Positions 25,401 through 38,133 are shown, numbered from the stretch's first letter. The stretch is 64,000 bases of DNA from Linnemannia schmuckeri (GCA_029449235.1 JANATG010000004.1:2852001-2916000); one strand, 5' to 3'. Notes: generated by a model from the letters alone, not told the origin. A program made the numbers and translations.

Positions 25401-27824
25401 ACCTCGACCCAGCGCGTAACAAAAGTGTTGTACAGCTGCGCGTGTAATACGGATCGAAGACAGGTCCGTCGTCGAAGCAACAACAGTGGGAAGTGCATCC
25501 AGAGACATCGTCAGAAGGAAAGGGTTGGAGACTAAATCCATCAGGTTTGGAGTGTTAACCAACTTGTCCATGTACTCTGCCGCAGTCCATGATGGTTTCT
25601 GCTGGATAGGGTCGACTATGGGCAACCCCTCGACGTACTGCTCGACGTATTGCTGGATTTGAGCTCTCGAGAAGGCCGCAACGACAGCTTCCTGGAAAAG
25701 ATCGGCCGTCGTCCGCTGGTACAGATCGATTGGTTTAGGCCGGAACCGGGAGCGATAGTCCTGTCCCAAATACTGGCTACGACAGCTAATGACGACCTTG
25801 ACCTTCCACTGCCCATCCTGGTTGAACTGGTTGGTGGTGTGGAGGTTGATCTTGAGCTGACTTTCGTCGTATCCATCGCAGATAAGTACGAACTGACGGT
25901 GCAGCTTCATCTCTCGGATCTGCTCCTCCGAAAAGTTATGATACTGCAACTGCTTCTTGATGAGGTCATGCGCCGGATCGTCGATGGTGGGGAGGTTGAT
26001 ATACAGTGGAATCGACCCATACTTTTTGTAGTCCTTCCACAGTGTGTGCTCCAGCTCGAGGTTGAATGTCGACTTGCCAGCACCAGAATCACCCAACACT
26101 AAGAACACCTCTCGCGGACCAGCCAGGAACTCTTTCACCTTTTCCATGAGTGAGAAGAGGGTATCATCAGTTGCCTGCAAGCTGGATCTCGCCTGGAGAG
26201 GGATGTAAACGTTGCTTCGGTGCTCAGCAAGTCGGCGCACCCGCAGCCTGTGCAGATCACACTCAATATCAGGAACAGCCAAAGCTCGCGTCAGCAATGT
26301 CGATGACGTTGGGATAGGCATGCAGGTCTCGATCGGATAAGGGCTGACAGGACCTGCCAAAGCGTCGCGGTAGAGGTCCTGCTTGCTGGCGTCGCCTTCC
26401 TTTTCTAAATCTTGCAAAATCGATTGGGCGTAGTCCGAGACCGTCGTGTCTGCAAAGTCTCCGATCTGGCGGAGGATGTTTAGGATCCATTTATCGACAT
26501 CCTCATGTGGAACTCGGATTACGTCATTTCTATACAGTTCTGCAAGAAGATCGACGGCGTGTTGGCGAGTGGCAGTTTCCCATAGCGGATCAACAGCAAT
26601 TTCTCCGAGCAAGCGACAGATTCCCCACTGAAACTCGACATGGTCACAGCAAGGTGCCTCAAAGACGAGACAGTTGAAATCGTGAAGACGTCCGTTTCGA
26701 ACATGTCCCTGAGCCTCGCGTAAAGCAGAATACCATACGAGTCTTCCACCAGACAGGATCCCACCCTTGATGCTCGTCCAAACATCTTGACTGCTCCCAA
26801 CCAAAGACTGAGTTCTGTCAACAATTTTGGTGCTGACCTCGTGCGCGTCCCCTGCAACCTTGCACAGATGTTCAGCTCCATCATTAAGTTGACCCAGGTC
26901 CAGCTTGCACACGCTCGCAACTCCGAGAAGACCCATGGTCATGTTGCCCACATGACGCAACATGAATTGGCGCCGTGTCTCATCGTTGGGCACATGCAAC
27001 AGGCCCTGCGAGGAGTAAGTTGCCAGATGCCTAAGCTTTGGATCGATACTATCCTTCAGCTGATCCAAAAGAGTTGAAAGGGGCTCATGGTCAACAACAC
27101 GTCGTAGATCCTTGACCTTGCCCTCCACCATGACATCCAAAACTCGAGATAACGCCAGGACCAAATAATAAGGGTGTTTGGTTATCTGTTGGTGAGTGTC
27201 CTGCAGGCGTGTGCAGAGAACAGCAAGTATGCGGACAAGGTCGTCGGGCTGGAGATAGTCGGGCGAGGTACTTTCGGCAACTGTTAGCAGCCCTTGAAGC
27301 AACTCGATATCTAGCAATTTCGCAGCTTCGAACTCGGCGATCAGGCAGTTCAGCAACTTGCGGTAATACTCTTGGTCGAGAGAAGAGGCAAAAAGGACAA
27401 CCTCGGAGAGAATGGTAGAGCTCTTGAGACTGTCACTAGCAAACTCCTCGACGACTCTCTGGACCAGCCAGCGGACTCGAGCTGCCTCGTCCTCGTCCTG
27501 AGCATATGGCTCAATCATCGCTTGCTGACTTGGGTTGAGAGGACTGTTGAGGGTTCCGACAGCCGCAGTTGGCGACAAACGCTTGCGGAGCAAATAACTG
27601 CAGTAGGCCAACTGACTAGCATTCTCGAAGCGGGCTCCAAGTGACGGTAAGGTGGTCGAAACGACAGGAGCGGCGACATTCTGAGGGAAAATGGTCAACC
27701 AGGGCTGCTGGGCTGAAGAAGACAAATCTGGCAAGGCTTTACTCATGGAGATGATGGAGAAGGGGGCGTCGGGAGTCTCCTCGTCATGAGCCAAGGGTAA
27801 ATTCTTCTGTTCTGAAGAGGTCAT
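22490..27824 (-). pseudogene. Decayed NACHT / pentapeptide-repeat / WD40 STAND protein gene
   Basis: Read from 27824 downwards. An open 818-codon segment (27824-25368) starts with an alpha-helical region of unknown fold (about 1-540). A NACHT NTPase follows with Walker A GDSGAGKS near residue 580 and Walker B FVLICDGYDES near 650. The rest is read only by changing frame: a winged-helix-like segment (25435-25080), pentapeptide repeats (FNGVDLRGVKIPGADLSDG, FQGADLMDVDF) near 24830-24650, then about a dozen degenerate WD40 blades (AIAFSPDSEQLVSSGHG, LRLWGSQTGECL, LKLWDVTTGA) to about 22750. I count frame breaks near 25437-25442, 24510-24520, 24268-24274, 24180-24190, 24036-24042 and 23440-23448, and in-frame stops at 25390-25388 (TGA), 23404-23402 (TAG) and 22867-22865 (TGA). 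Such fusions act as NLR-like switches in fungi. The gene cannot make its full sensor; a truncated NACHT protein remains possible. Its 3' limit at 22490 is approximate. Confidence 0.88.
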
Positions 27825-29115
27825 TATTGGTAGGAGTTTCTATACGAGATAATCAAAGTGTGTCTACAAGGTGAGTGCCCATGTTTTCCTGGCGTGATGC
27901 TTCGAGATAATGTCGTTATTTCCTTATTTTTGCGCTCCTGGGCATACTTTTTTTCTGAACGCTCAAGGTCGAATTGGCGTGGTGGGGCGAATAATAGTGA
28001 TTGAGGTAATGGCGACGAAGCGCGATTGCTGAGGAATATATAAAAAAATCTGATCCAGTATACGCTGCGGTAATTCAAGTCTTGCTTTGCTGCTGCGGCT
28101 CACTCTAAAAGGCTTGACGATATAGAAAAAGTATGAGTGGTGAGCTTCAAAGAGTCCGTCCCACTTGGTGAACACAAAAAAAAGCCAAAAGAAAGGCCTG
28201 TAGCTGCTACTATTATTGCTGTACATTTAGCAGGAGCTACGAACAGACACAGCGTATGGCTAATATTGCACTCGCCAACGTGTTTATTTTCTTTTTCGTC
28301 CTGTGATGAATGAGAAAAACTGGAAATAGTTTAATGTCGGTAATGGGTGAGACGAAGGTAGGTGGAGGGTGAAGAGAGATGTGAGTGGCGAGCGGACGAT
28401 GAAAGGGGAGGAGTGGGATGCGAAAGCGGTGATGGAAGGAACAATCAGGAACGAAAAAGGATGAGACGCTACACTCGACGAAGAAGAAAAAACACACAAT
28501 AGTTTCCTCGCAATAACAAAGTTGTTTATTTCTCTCAAAGTATTTCAACACCGAAAAACAAAAGAAAAAAAGACGCCGCGATTTTGTCACAACACTAAAA
28601 AAAAAAAATGCCGTCTTCATCAAATGGACCCAGGCTAATATTTAAGGGACAACAGCACCAGTGCGCTTTTGCTTTTGCTTTTATTCTTCCAGACAAACGC
28701 TCGATCCTTGACAGACATCGACTCTCCGAATCGCGTGATAGGTACAAGAGGGGGAGTGGAATTGAACAAGACCCGAAAACGCGGATACCTTCGCAACTTG
28801 ATTTTGACCATAGATCAATGGCAAAAAGTCATTTGGTTTCAAATCGGGATCTGAATAATTTTAGCGCGTCGTTATGGTCATCGATCGCCCAGTCTAGTCT
28901 GCCTGTTAACATGCTGTGGCAACATGGCACAGCCTGCACTGCAGCCTGCTCAGCCCGTCCCCTAGGCTCTTCCTGAAAAAATCATGTTGTCTCTCAAACG
29001 CATCGCGTCTATTGCAATGATACCAGAGAAAGAGAGAGAAAAGCAGAAGGTAATAAAGAAATTTTATCTTCGACAACCTATAAAAAAGATCACAAAGCCC
29101 TCTTCAAAACAGTAA
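27825..29115. other. Gene-free stretch between NACHT pseudogene and TBCD
   Basis: About 1.3 kb. It contains the former promoter of the NACHT gene and the TBCD 3' region. A 122-codon frame at 28608-28976 has no domain and no family resemblance. Confidence 0.5.
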
Positions 29116-32100
29116 CTACTTGCGACCAGGCCCCGCAGGGGCAACAGCCTTGGGTTTCTCCAACCCCAAAAGCGGGTACAACCGATCCCTAATCGGCGTC
29201 AATTGCGTCACCGCTAAATTCCAATCCGTATCCACAAGCACCTTGCCCACCTCCTCTGTTTCCTTTGTCGGTTCTTCAACCGACCCACTCAACATCAAAT
29301 ACACCGAATCTGCAGTTGTCCTCCGAATCTTGGGGAACGGATGCACCAACAACCTTAACAACTCCAACAAAATCGCATTCTTGATCTTCCCGCCCAACCC
29401 GCACAGTCCACAAAAGGTGCGAATACTAGCGCAGAGCTTGCGGGTGTCCTTGCATTTGATGGTTTGGCGACGGACAAATTTGACCATGGGCGCAAAATCA
29501 AAGTCGGTGGGGTGATTAAGGAGGAGGAGGATGCCGGACTCGAAGAGGAGGTCGAGGACTTCTAGGAGGGGTACGATGAGACGGTCTTGGCCTTCGTAGC
29601 GGTCAATGATTTTTTGGATCTCATTGGCGAATTCTACGAGGGTTAGGGTTGGAGTGATTGAGGTGCCGTCGACATCCATAATGTCGTTGGCGGTGATTGG
29701 TAGGCTGGAGACGAATTCTGTCAAGCATGAACTCGAGTGACGGACCTATACATTGTTCACCGCATAAAAACACAGGCGGTTAGCCAATAGACCTTTCGCG
29801 GTAAGAAAAACAACTTCACTGAACCAAAACACAAAAGGCTTACCAAGGTCTCGGTAAGACCACCAGCACTAATAACAAAACCCAACAGCAACTCAGCCCG
29901 GTACTCAGGTAGATGCAAGAGCTGAACAATCCGCGCATAGACCTCCGAAGCCTGCAACCAGATCAAGTTCATCTCATCCGACTTTTCAACAACCTTCATC
30001 ACCTCCACACGGTGAGGGATCCTCAACACATACTCGGGCTCCCTCCTCATCTCTTCCTCCGCACCATTTCCGACAACAACAGGAACAGCCTCAGCCTCGG
30101 GGTCAACCTCGGCGTACAAGATAGCCACCATAGCTGTGGCGGCAGCGCCACGGATACGATCAATCTTTTCAACAGACTGCTGCAACAGCTTGGCGAGGAC
30201 TTGGGTATGAACCTCGTCAGAGAGGTAGCACTGATCTGCCTGGGATGGAGCAAGGTGGTAGTCGAGTCGAGCGACGATCGGGACCATGGTTTGAAGACCT
30301 TGCATGCTCGCCTCGCGGATCCAGGAACCGACGTCTCCGCGATGGTCGACACTGTAATCCTCGAGTCCTCTGAAGTACATCTGAAGAATCTTGTTCGATA
30401 ATGAGTGTGAAATCACTGATTGATATTGGTTTACAAAAAATTGCAAAGTTAGAAGATGGATGAAGATAAGATTAAACTATAAACGTTTACATTACATGTA
30501 AAAAATTTCTCACCTCGCTTGTAATCGATGCCCAGGACCTTGACAATATTGGTGACAGAGTTGATAGCATTTCTCCTGGACTCTGCATCAGGCTTGATCT
30601 CAGCTCCTCGAATCACCATAGAGTTATGGTTGGCCGTAACGTCAAGCGCTTCAACGACCTTAGTAGAATATCCTGAATACCTCGCATCCCTATAATCAAT
30701 CTCTCCTAACGCCAATGCGAATCCACGCTGGCCCAAGTACTCTGCTCCAGGACGAATTCTTGTCAAACACTGCTCAAATTCGGTCTCAGTAATACCGTAC
30801 TGGCCAACCAAAGCGCGGAAGGTTTCCGAGGCAAGTTTCTGCAGAGGTTCCTCGATACGCTCCAAGGTCGTGTAAACAATACCCTTCCAGGATTTCAGCA
30901 CTGCGGACTGGTTGGCACTGTCACCCAGAGGCCAAGCGGCCTCGGAGAGACAGGTAATATAAACACAGAGTGCCTGGCGGGTATGCTCACTTCCGAAACC
31001 GGATAGCGTAAACTCTGGTGTCGAGGGGACAACTTGTGTGATTGCCTAGAGCAAAAGAGAGGACAGAATGAAGCGTCAATCTTGTGGACTTCGACAAAGT
31101 TATGACTTTGGCGATTGACTACATGAGTGCCATACCTGGAGAACTTCGGGTGCGATTCTCTCCTCGACAGGGATATCAGAGTGTGCTTTGACAGCCTTGC
31201 ATGTCCGACCAAGCGCAATCAAAGCACCATGACGAACGACCGAGTCCAAGCTAGTCGCGTTCTTAGTCTACATGAGATATCGGTTCACGGGTAGGAAAAC
31301 AATGTGTTAGAGAATAACATATAGTTTATAGCTTGTTTATGCACCAAGGACAACAGTATGAAAGGGAGAACTTACAAGGGCAGGGATAATGGATTTGCAG
31401 GCAAAGTCGAGGTCAAGAACAGCAATGCGAGCCATAGCCTCAGCGGCAACTTCACGGACAGCAATGTCCCAGTGAGTGATGACAACATCCACAAGATGCT
31501 CTGAAAGGTAGCGTCTATACTCCTCGAACCTATTACACATCAGAAATAACATATGTAGGATGTTTAAATATTTTGCCACCAAAAGCACCACTACAATTTT
31601 GATATGCAGAAAAAGTACAGGAAATAATTACCCAGCAATGTAAGGGGCAACGTTCAGGAAGGAGTTGTTGATGTTTCCGATCGAAAAATAGTCGGCTACT
31701 GTCACAATATCGATACCATGAGGGAAGATGCCCTATAGCGACGGAGACCATCAAGAACAAACAAAAGCATTAGCAACCAAACCGCAAAAAACACTATAGC
31801 CGCATTAAATATTACTCTGTCATTGAGCCAATGTGCTTACCATGCGTCCAACGTTCTCCTGGAAGGCGGCACTACTAGCACGACGGATGTTGATATCACG
31901 ATCAAAGACAGAGACGGCGATCAGGGTGTTTGACAGCTTACGGACATGAACATCCAGAACGTCAGGGGTATAGGCACGAGCAAATGACCAGCATACATAG
32001 CAGGCCGAGTCACGGACATTGCTTCCGACAGAATGGGCGCCACGCTTGACATCAAACTTGAGTGCCAAGATGATCCAGGGGATGACTTCAGTCAGACGGT

Positions 32101-33985
32101 GAGGCAACAGAAGTCCACGGCGCGACAATTCGGCAATGGCCAAACAGGCACCGTGCCAGGTGTGCTCTGAGACGGACGAGATATCAGGCTCGCCGTTGGG
32201 GAGCTCAAAGACATCCTCAGAGAAGAGTTCAAAGATCCCACCGACAACATCGTCGGCCATCTCCTTGGGCAGACGGTTACTCATTCTTCCCATTCCCTTC
32301 GCCGCCGACCAACGCACAATTGTGTCCTGTTGTTTGAATATAGTTATAAATAATAGAATCGCCATCAGTATATCATACCCTAGTGACACATATACCTCAA
32401 CCTGATTGACGAGAACAGTTGGCCAGAGATGGTACTTACTCGGTCGCGAAGGCCGTTCATGAGACGCTCAATTACATTTTCGACCGCATCAGGAACATCA
32501 AAGTTCTCGTCATCCTCATCCTCGTCTGCAATGGTCATCGATACCTTGTCCATCTTACCAGCACCTCCCCCCTGCCTCACTGCATCAGGGGCCAAGTTAC
32601 TAACTAACGAACGGTTACCACGCTGGTATCTCCAAGCAGCAACTCTGGGTTTTAACAGACACAGTCCAACACGCTGCGACAGCTTGACAATATACTTTTT
32701 GACCGTAGAATTGGACATCAAACCTTCCTTCGTCTCGACACCAACCAAGAGTTGTTCGAGTTGGTCAGCAATGGGTAAGAGCACCTCGCGCTGGCCTAAC
32801 TTGAAGATCCAGCAGAGTGTTCCCATGATACCGATGGACTCGATCAGGTTAGGAGCCTCTGATTGGAGGGAATTCCTGGCCCAGTGAACGAACTCGGGGA
32901 GGTAGACACGGCAGGTATCCTTGCGTGTGAGTAGACGTGCCAAGAAGAGCGAGGCTCCGTCACGGTCCTTTCCTGCGCAATGAAGGTATGTCTTTCCCCT
33001 TTCGAGCATCTGGTCCACCAATGGAATCTGTATTTTGGGGAGGTTGATTTGTTCGTTAGTTAGAAATCAGCCCTTCCTGCAGAGTTCCACACATCTCCAG
33101 GATGTCATTTCGTGATGTGGCTCATACCCTGTCGCTATCCTTGGTGGCTTGACTATCAATGGTCTTGAGGTCAAAGGGGATCATGCACATGAGCGAGAGC
33201 CAGATCAACAGGACATAACGCGTCTCCCACACTCTGCGCTTATCCTGTCTCTTCAAGAACTCGAACGCGGGTTCCAAATCTGCGACCTCGTGAGGCAAAA
33301 ACTTGACTGTTGCAACAATAATTTCAATAGTATAAAAGTCATAAGTGGTCCTAATTCAATTATCTCGTAGCATAGCAATAAAAAAAAAAAAAAAAAAAAA
33401 AAAAAGGTACTTGTACTAACCGATCGTTTTGTAGCCACGGGTCTTGCAAATATAGTTGAGAATATAAAAGAGTAGATCACCATGTTCGTTCATGGCTTGA
33501 CCCTTGAGATCGCCAAAAGTAACGTCGTGTACGACCTTGCGGAGAGGAGTAATCAGGGGGGCGATCATCTCTTCCAAGAAAGGGTCCAGCAAGTACGATT
33601 GATATTGGTATTTTCCGATCTAAATACAAACACGACCACACCGTCATATTCCATTGATTAGCAAGGGTAGTGTTGTCGAGGATAGAGCTGCCTGTATACT
33701 GAGAGAAAGAGGACTGAACTGATGGGAATAAAGGAGAAAGGGTGGAGGACGTACGTGGTTCTCGAGGTTCATTTGGAGACCCCAACGGGCTCGGAGATCG
33801 AGCTCTGGTTCGCCGACGAGAGAGAAGGAAGCAACGTGTTTGATATCGTTGATGACCTGGGTAGAGTTGTAAAAGAAGGAGGGCGTCTTTGAGGTCGGAT
33901 GATAGCCGTCATGGTCCTGGACACTATCGAGTAGTGCCTCGATATCGAAGGCTTCTTCTTGTTGATGTTCCTGGTCGTCTGACAT
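29116..33985 (-). CDS. CIN1: Tubulin-folding cofactor D
   Basis: Eleven exons: 33985-33755, 33619-33421, 33306-33128, 33027-32440, 32326-31841, 31732-31632, 31529-31376, 31267-31136, 31045-30514, 30415-29844 and 29745-29116, all in phase, 1267 residues (human TBCD about 1190). Cofactor D is a HEAT-repeat protein that captures beta-tubulin and, with cofactors E and C and the GTPase Arl2/Cin4, assembles the alpha/beta dimer. Diagnostic stretches are YLLDPFLEEMIAPLI, LLFYILNYICKTRGYKTI with PHEVADLEP, IVRWSAAKGMGRMSNRLP, SVVRHGALIALG, YSVDHRGDVGSWIREASMQG (the most conserved TBCD signature) and KIRRTTADSVYLML. It shares a divergent 612-nt promoter region with RPP1. Intron 2 carries a long poly-T tract on the coding strand, 74 nt before its acceptor. 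Confidence 0.95.
33380..33405. repeat. A26 run inside TBCD intron 2
   Basis: On the TBCD coding strand this is T26, within the intron 33420-33307. It may act as part of the polypyrimidine tract, though it lies further than usual from the acceptor. Confidence 0.85.
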
Positions 33986-34597
33986 AGTTGGTTGTAGGGA
34001 AAGGGAGGAAGAAGTAGAAGGGGTAGGCAGAGCGTGGGACCGTGGGAAGTGTGTGTGAATGCGTGTGATGCAAAACGGTCGACAAAAGAGAGGCTGGTGT
34101 TAACAGCGTGAGGATGTTGTTATAGGGGAAAGAGAGTGTTCACAGCAGAGGCTTGTCGAGTTATGATAATAAGTAAGATGGAGGGGCGATGAATGAAGAA
34201 TGGAATGATGGGCGATTCACCTTCTCTTTTAAAAGATGAGAGGGTGTCTGTTCAAAACAAGCAGGTCAGGTACACAGGTGTGTGAACTTTAAACGTTTTT
34301 CGCAGCAGATTTCATTGGAGCGGATTCATTTAGAACTGGATGTGCAGGCCAGACAGACAGACAGACAGCTATGAGTAAGCAGTCACCTCGATCAATGCTT
34401 TTTATTGTGTTTGCGAAGCACTAAACGATGGACTTTTTTCTTTTTGTTGGCTCTCAATTCAGGCGGACAACTTAACATCGAACGGACTCAATTCGGTCGC
34501 AGACATCACCGGACACAAAGGAAACAGGAAACAACAAACAAGGACCATAACTCGCAGAAGAACACAGCATAGAAACAACCTAATCACCAACAAAACA
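33986..34597. promoter_or_regulatory. Shared divergent promoter region TBCD / RPP1
   Basis: 612 nt separate the two start codons, so both core promoters must lie here. A short AGAC tandem repeat (34351-34368) is visible. No clear TATA element is placed well for either gene. Confidence 0.5.
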
Positions 34598-36616
34598 ATG
34601 TTCTACGATCTCAACATACCTGTCACGCCTTCATCAGGTTCAACCCCCTCAGCACAGGACCAGCTCGAGACCAGGAAACGGGTCGAGCTGCTCGCCCACT
34701 GTAAATATCAATCTTGAAGTCGTCACCGATAACGCCGCTGGCGAGTATCTCACGGATACGTTAAAGTTACATGGGAACCCCTACGACAAAGTAATTGACG
34801 CGCGTGAAACTTCACTTTCTTTGCTTCGGGAACCTAACATAGTGGGATATCAGGCGGTCGCATACAACAACGAGATCACCGGGAAAATGCCACCGAACCA
34901 TGTAAGTGGGCTTTCTCGTAACACTCATGTAGGAGCTTCATGGACTATTGACGCGTCCTCGGGGAATGTAATGGGGCGCAACAAATGCGGGAAGAAGGCT
35001 CTGACATGATCCTCTTTTTATCGCAATGATTGACTACAATTGAATATAGGTCAACCCTGTCACAAAACTCGCACTTCCCGGAATCAACTTGAAGCAATAC
35101 TCCCGACTGACCCTTGTCGTTGACGACATCAGTCAGAACTATGGCCTGGTAAACCATCATTTCCAATTCTTGTCCTACTTCTCGCCAACCGACTCCTCCT
35201 CAACAGAGACTTATTATTTGCATCACATTTATGTATACTACATTTTGAAATAGAACACAAACAACCCTTCGATCGCATCGTACGACATTCTGGCAGTAAA
35301 CCCAACCAACGAAAAGCTGTTCCAAGCAGCCTGTGGAACATTCGAAGTCGACATTATCTCACTGGACATGTCGGCAAGGTTACCCTTCTACCTCAAGCAT
35401 TCGACTGTTGGACTCGCTGTCGAGCGCGGGATCTACTTTGAGCTCTGCTATGGTGCTGCCATCCGAGGTATATTTTGCAATGTGAACGGAAATTTCATGT
35501 CAGCTCAAACATGCACACGTTAGGCCACTTGGGATTGGTGCACAAAGAGATGCATTGATAGCTTCTAACCTACTCTGGCATTGCGGGGACTTTTGCTACA
35601 CTTTGCTTACTTTAGATGCGACGGCAAGGAGGAACTTGATCAGCAATGCACAGAGTTTGATCCGCGTGACGAGGGGAAAGAACATCATCATCAGCTCACA
35701 GGCCATGCGTGCCATGGAACTCCGTGGGCCATACGATATCGTCAACTTGTAAGTTCTCCCTTCCCTTTGTTCTTGTTCAAAATTTGAAAGCTTCTCTCGG
35801 TGTTGTTTGTTTACAGATCGTAGGACGTGGAAACCATTTTTATGTTAGTTTTTTGGTTCCTTGGATTGTCTGAGCGAGACCAGCGAATCTTTATGATCAC
35901 CCAAAATCCCTTCTATTCATGTCAAACGCCATGTAAATGTGAAAAAAATACTGATACTATCATTCGGCGTAATTATTTTTCCATTGATTGGATTTTTTAG
36001 TGGAACTCTACTCGGACTTAATCAGGCAGTGGCTAAGGACTGTCTGAGCTCGCACTGCCGTGCTGTTACCATGCATGCAGGTAAGAACCAAGGCTGGAAA
36101 GAAAAAGAGCTCAAAAAAAAAAAAAAAACGCGCAGCCTTCAATCTGCCCCATTCTCACGTTTCGGAAAGAACAAAACAAATTGCGGGCGTGCGTTGCTCA
36201 CATCGCACAAAACAAGAAAACGTGTCCGATAGAGTGCAAAGTGGAGAAGGGAGCACAGGGCACAATCCATCAAAATCACAATCCACATCGACTTTTCTTT
36301 TTGATTTGTTCTTTGCATTCATATCGATGATGATCGAGCTCACATTACTTTCAATCAGAACCACTTACGCATACCCTCTTTTTTTGTTTTTCTTCATTTC
36401 CTTCCCTCTTTGCTCACTCGCCGCATAACCACAACAGAAACCCGCCGGAATACAAACAGGGCGGTGATGTCCGTGGCCCCTGTGGCCTCACTCGCAGAGA
36501 CGGAGCAATGGAAGCTTGGAGGCGGTACTCCTGGTGGCAAGCGCAAGAAGACTGGTGGTGATGATGATAAGAGTAACAAGAAGGCCAAAGAGCAGTCCGA
36601 ACCAACGAAAAAATAA
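34598..36616 (+). CDS. RPP1: RNase P/MRP protein subunit RPP1 (p30 family)
   Basis: Seven exons: 34598-34700, 34843-34901, 35050-35148, 35254-35467, 35616-35748, 36001-36080 and 36438-36616, all in phase, 288 residues (yeast Rpp1 293). The subunit belongs to the TIM-barrel-like p30 family shared by RNase P (tRNA 5' maturation) and RNase MRP. Visible family signatures: MFYDLNIPV at the start, LGYQAVAYNNEITGK, YSRLTLVVDD, DILAVNPTNEKLFQAAC, DIISLDMSARLPFYLKHS, AVERGIYFELCYGAAIRD, ARRNLISNAQSLIRVTRGKN, GPYDIVNF and HCRAVTMHA. The C-terminal exon is Lys-rich and variable, as in orthologues. The 252-nt intron 5 and 357-nt intron 6 are longer than the others. Confidence 0.9.
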
Positions 36617-37602
36617 AACATTGACCGCCCTTGTCTAATTCAGCATATGTGATAGATGTCGTTTACCTCTAGAGGGTGCTCTTGTTGAAAATCCCCTGAA
36701 ATGGCACTCCTTAGCGCGATGATTTTCGCATTTCTTGTGACAATTCACAAGAAGCCAGCCGACATGAGGCAATGAGAGGCGGGAAGAAAAGACGCGTTAG
36801 AAACCTCTTATCCAAAGTATTTGGCAAAGAACCGTCTTGGAATTCTATTTCAGAAACCAGTCGGGACTTTTTTTTTGTGATGGCGCAAGGAAGCGGAGGG
36901 GCGGTGACAATGGAGGCGGTGACAGGCATATAAATATTTCTTCTGTGTTTCCATCCTGGCACAGCCAGCAAGACATCTCGTTTGGTGTTTCTGTCCTAGT
37001 CTTTGATGTTTTTCTTCGTCGAAAAAAAAAAAAAAATTGTGTGATATGGAATGAGAATGGGTGAGAAAGTAGGAGGCGGGAAAATTTCGTTGGTGTCATG
37101 TCGGGCATATTTGTTAATCGATTCAGGGGAAGGGGAAAGAGGAAACACGTCAGCGCAAAAGGAGCTGAACAAGGGAACCGAAGAACGCAAGGTACGAATA
37201 GCAACCTTGCTCCTCTTTCACAAGTAAAAAAGCATCACTATCAATGGGTAATGGAAACATCGATAGCATACCGTTGAAGATACAATAAGAAAGCAACACA
37301 AATCCTTTTCCAAATCGCCAGGTTGTTTATTATCATCCTGAGTGTCCCGAATAAAAATATACAAAAAATGAATAGGGGTGGGCGGGCATCAAGAAGGAAG
37401 AAAAGAACCCCTGCGATGTTTCTATGTTTAGTGTGGGTGGTGGTGAGTGGTGTAGTAAATGAGTTGAAGAAAGGGGAGAACCTGAAAGAGAAAGGAAAAA
37501 GGAAACCTCTTCGTTTCTACTTCAAGATGTGAACTAATCCAGCTAGTCGCCTCTTCCTTGAGAAAAAAAGCAGACGAACAGACGAACAGACGAAAAGAGC
37601 CT
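36617..37602. other. Convergent intergenic region RPP1 / four-helix membrane protein
   Basis: About 1 kb between two 3' ends; purine-rich, with short A runs. No gene supported. Confidence 0.5.
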
Positions 37603-38133
37603 TTAGTTGGTCTTCTTCTCCTTGATGACCTGGCGCTTATCGCGACCAATGGCATAGGTCCAGTTGTAAAGACCAATAGCCAACAACAAACCACCAACAA
37701 TGGTCAGACCCTGATCGACATAGACCGAGGTAGGGAACATCTCGGCGGCCTTCTCGGACGCAACATCGTTGGCCTCGGGGGCAGCAAAGACACAGCCCAA
37801 CATGAGGAAGTCCTTTGTGATAACGAAAAGAATACGGAAGAGAAGAGGGGCATACGAAAAGAGCTCGAACTTCTCATCGGAGAGGGCAAAGGAGAAGGCA
37901 GCGGACTCGAGGAGGGCCGAGGCAAAGTTGCGGATAATGTCGACACCGAGGAAGATCTTGTAGTAGAGAAGCGAGCTCTCGGAGGCCGAGGTGAAGGTCT
38001 GGACGTAGGACTTGGGGTGGGCATCGACGGCGATCAGGTCAATGTTGGGGAACCAGCGGTTGAAGGCCACTGTGACGCCATAGACGGCGAGGACGGTGAG
38101 GACAAAGTCCTGGTCGACGAATGAGCGAGGCAT
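37603..38133 (-). CDS. Four-helix membrane protein with C-terminal dilysine motif
   Basis: Single exon, 176 residues, starting MPRSFVDQDF. Four hydrophobic stretches are predicted by eye: about residues 10-28 (VLTVLAVYGVTVAF), 56-80, 92-118 (LLFRILFVITKDFLMLG) and 140-162 (LTIVGGLLLAIGLYNW). The last four residues are KKTN, which fits the KKXX ER-retrieval motif if the C-terminus is cytosolic. An even helix number would put both ends on the same side, consistent with that. I do not recognise the family. Codon usage is strongly biased towards C-ending codons (ATC, TTC, CTC, GTC), suggesting high expression. A long coding frame on the opposite strand is its shadow. Confidence 0.75.
   Translation of the reverse strand: MPRSFVDQDFVLTVLAVYGVTVAFNRWFPNIDLIAVDAHPKSYVQTFTSASESSLLYYKIFLGVDIIRNFASALLESAAFSFALSDEKFELFSYAPLLFRILFVITKDFLMLGCVFAAPEANDVASEKAAEMFPTSVYVDQGLTIVGGLLLAIGLYNWTYAIGRDKRQVIKEKKTN

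Noticed and set aside
28608..28976. 122-codon plus-strand frame between the NACHT pseudogene and TBCD
   Set aside because: No signal peptide, domain or family resemblance, and mixed codon usage; most likely chance.
34701..34842. Open stretch in RPP1 intron 1 reading NINLEVVTDNAAGEYL
   Set aside because: Removing it with the GTAAAT donor and CATAG acceptor restores the conserved ELLAHLGYQAVAYNN of RPP1 in phase, so it is intronic.
37558..38124. 188-codon plus-strand frame opposite the four-helix membrane protein
   Set aside because: Antisense shadow of a codon-biased gene; the minus-strand reading has hydrophobic helices and coherent codon bias, the plus-strand one does not.
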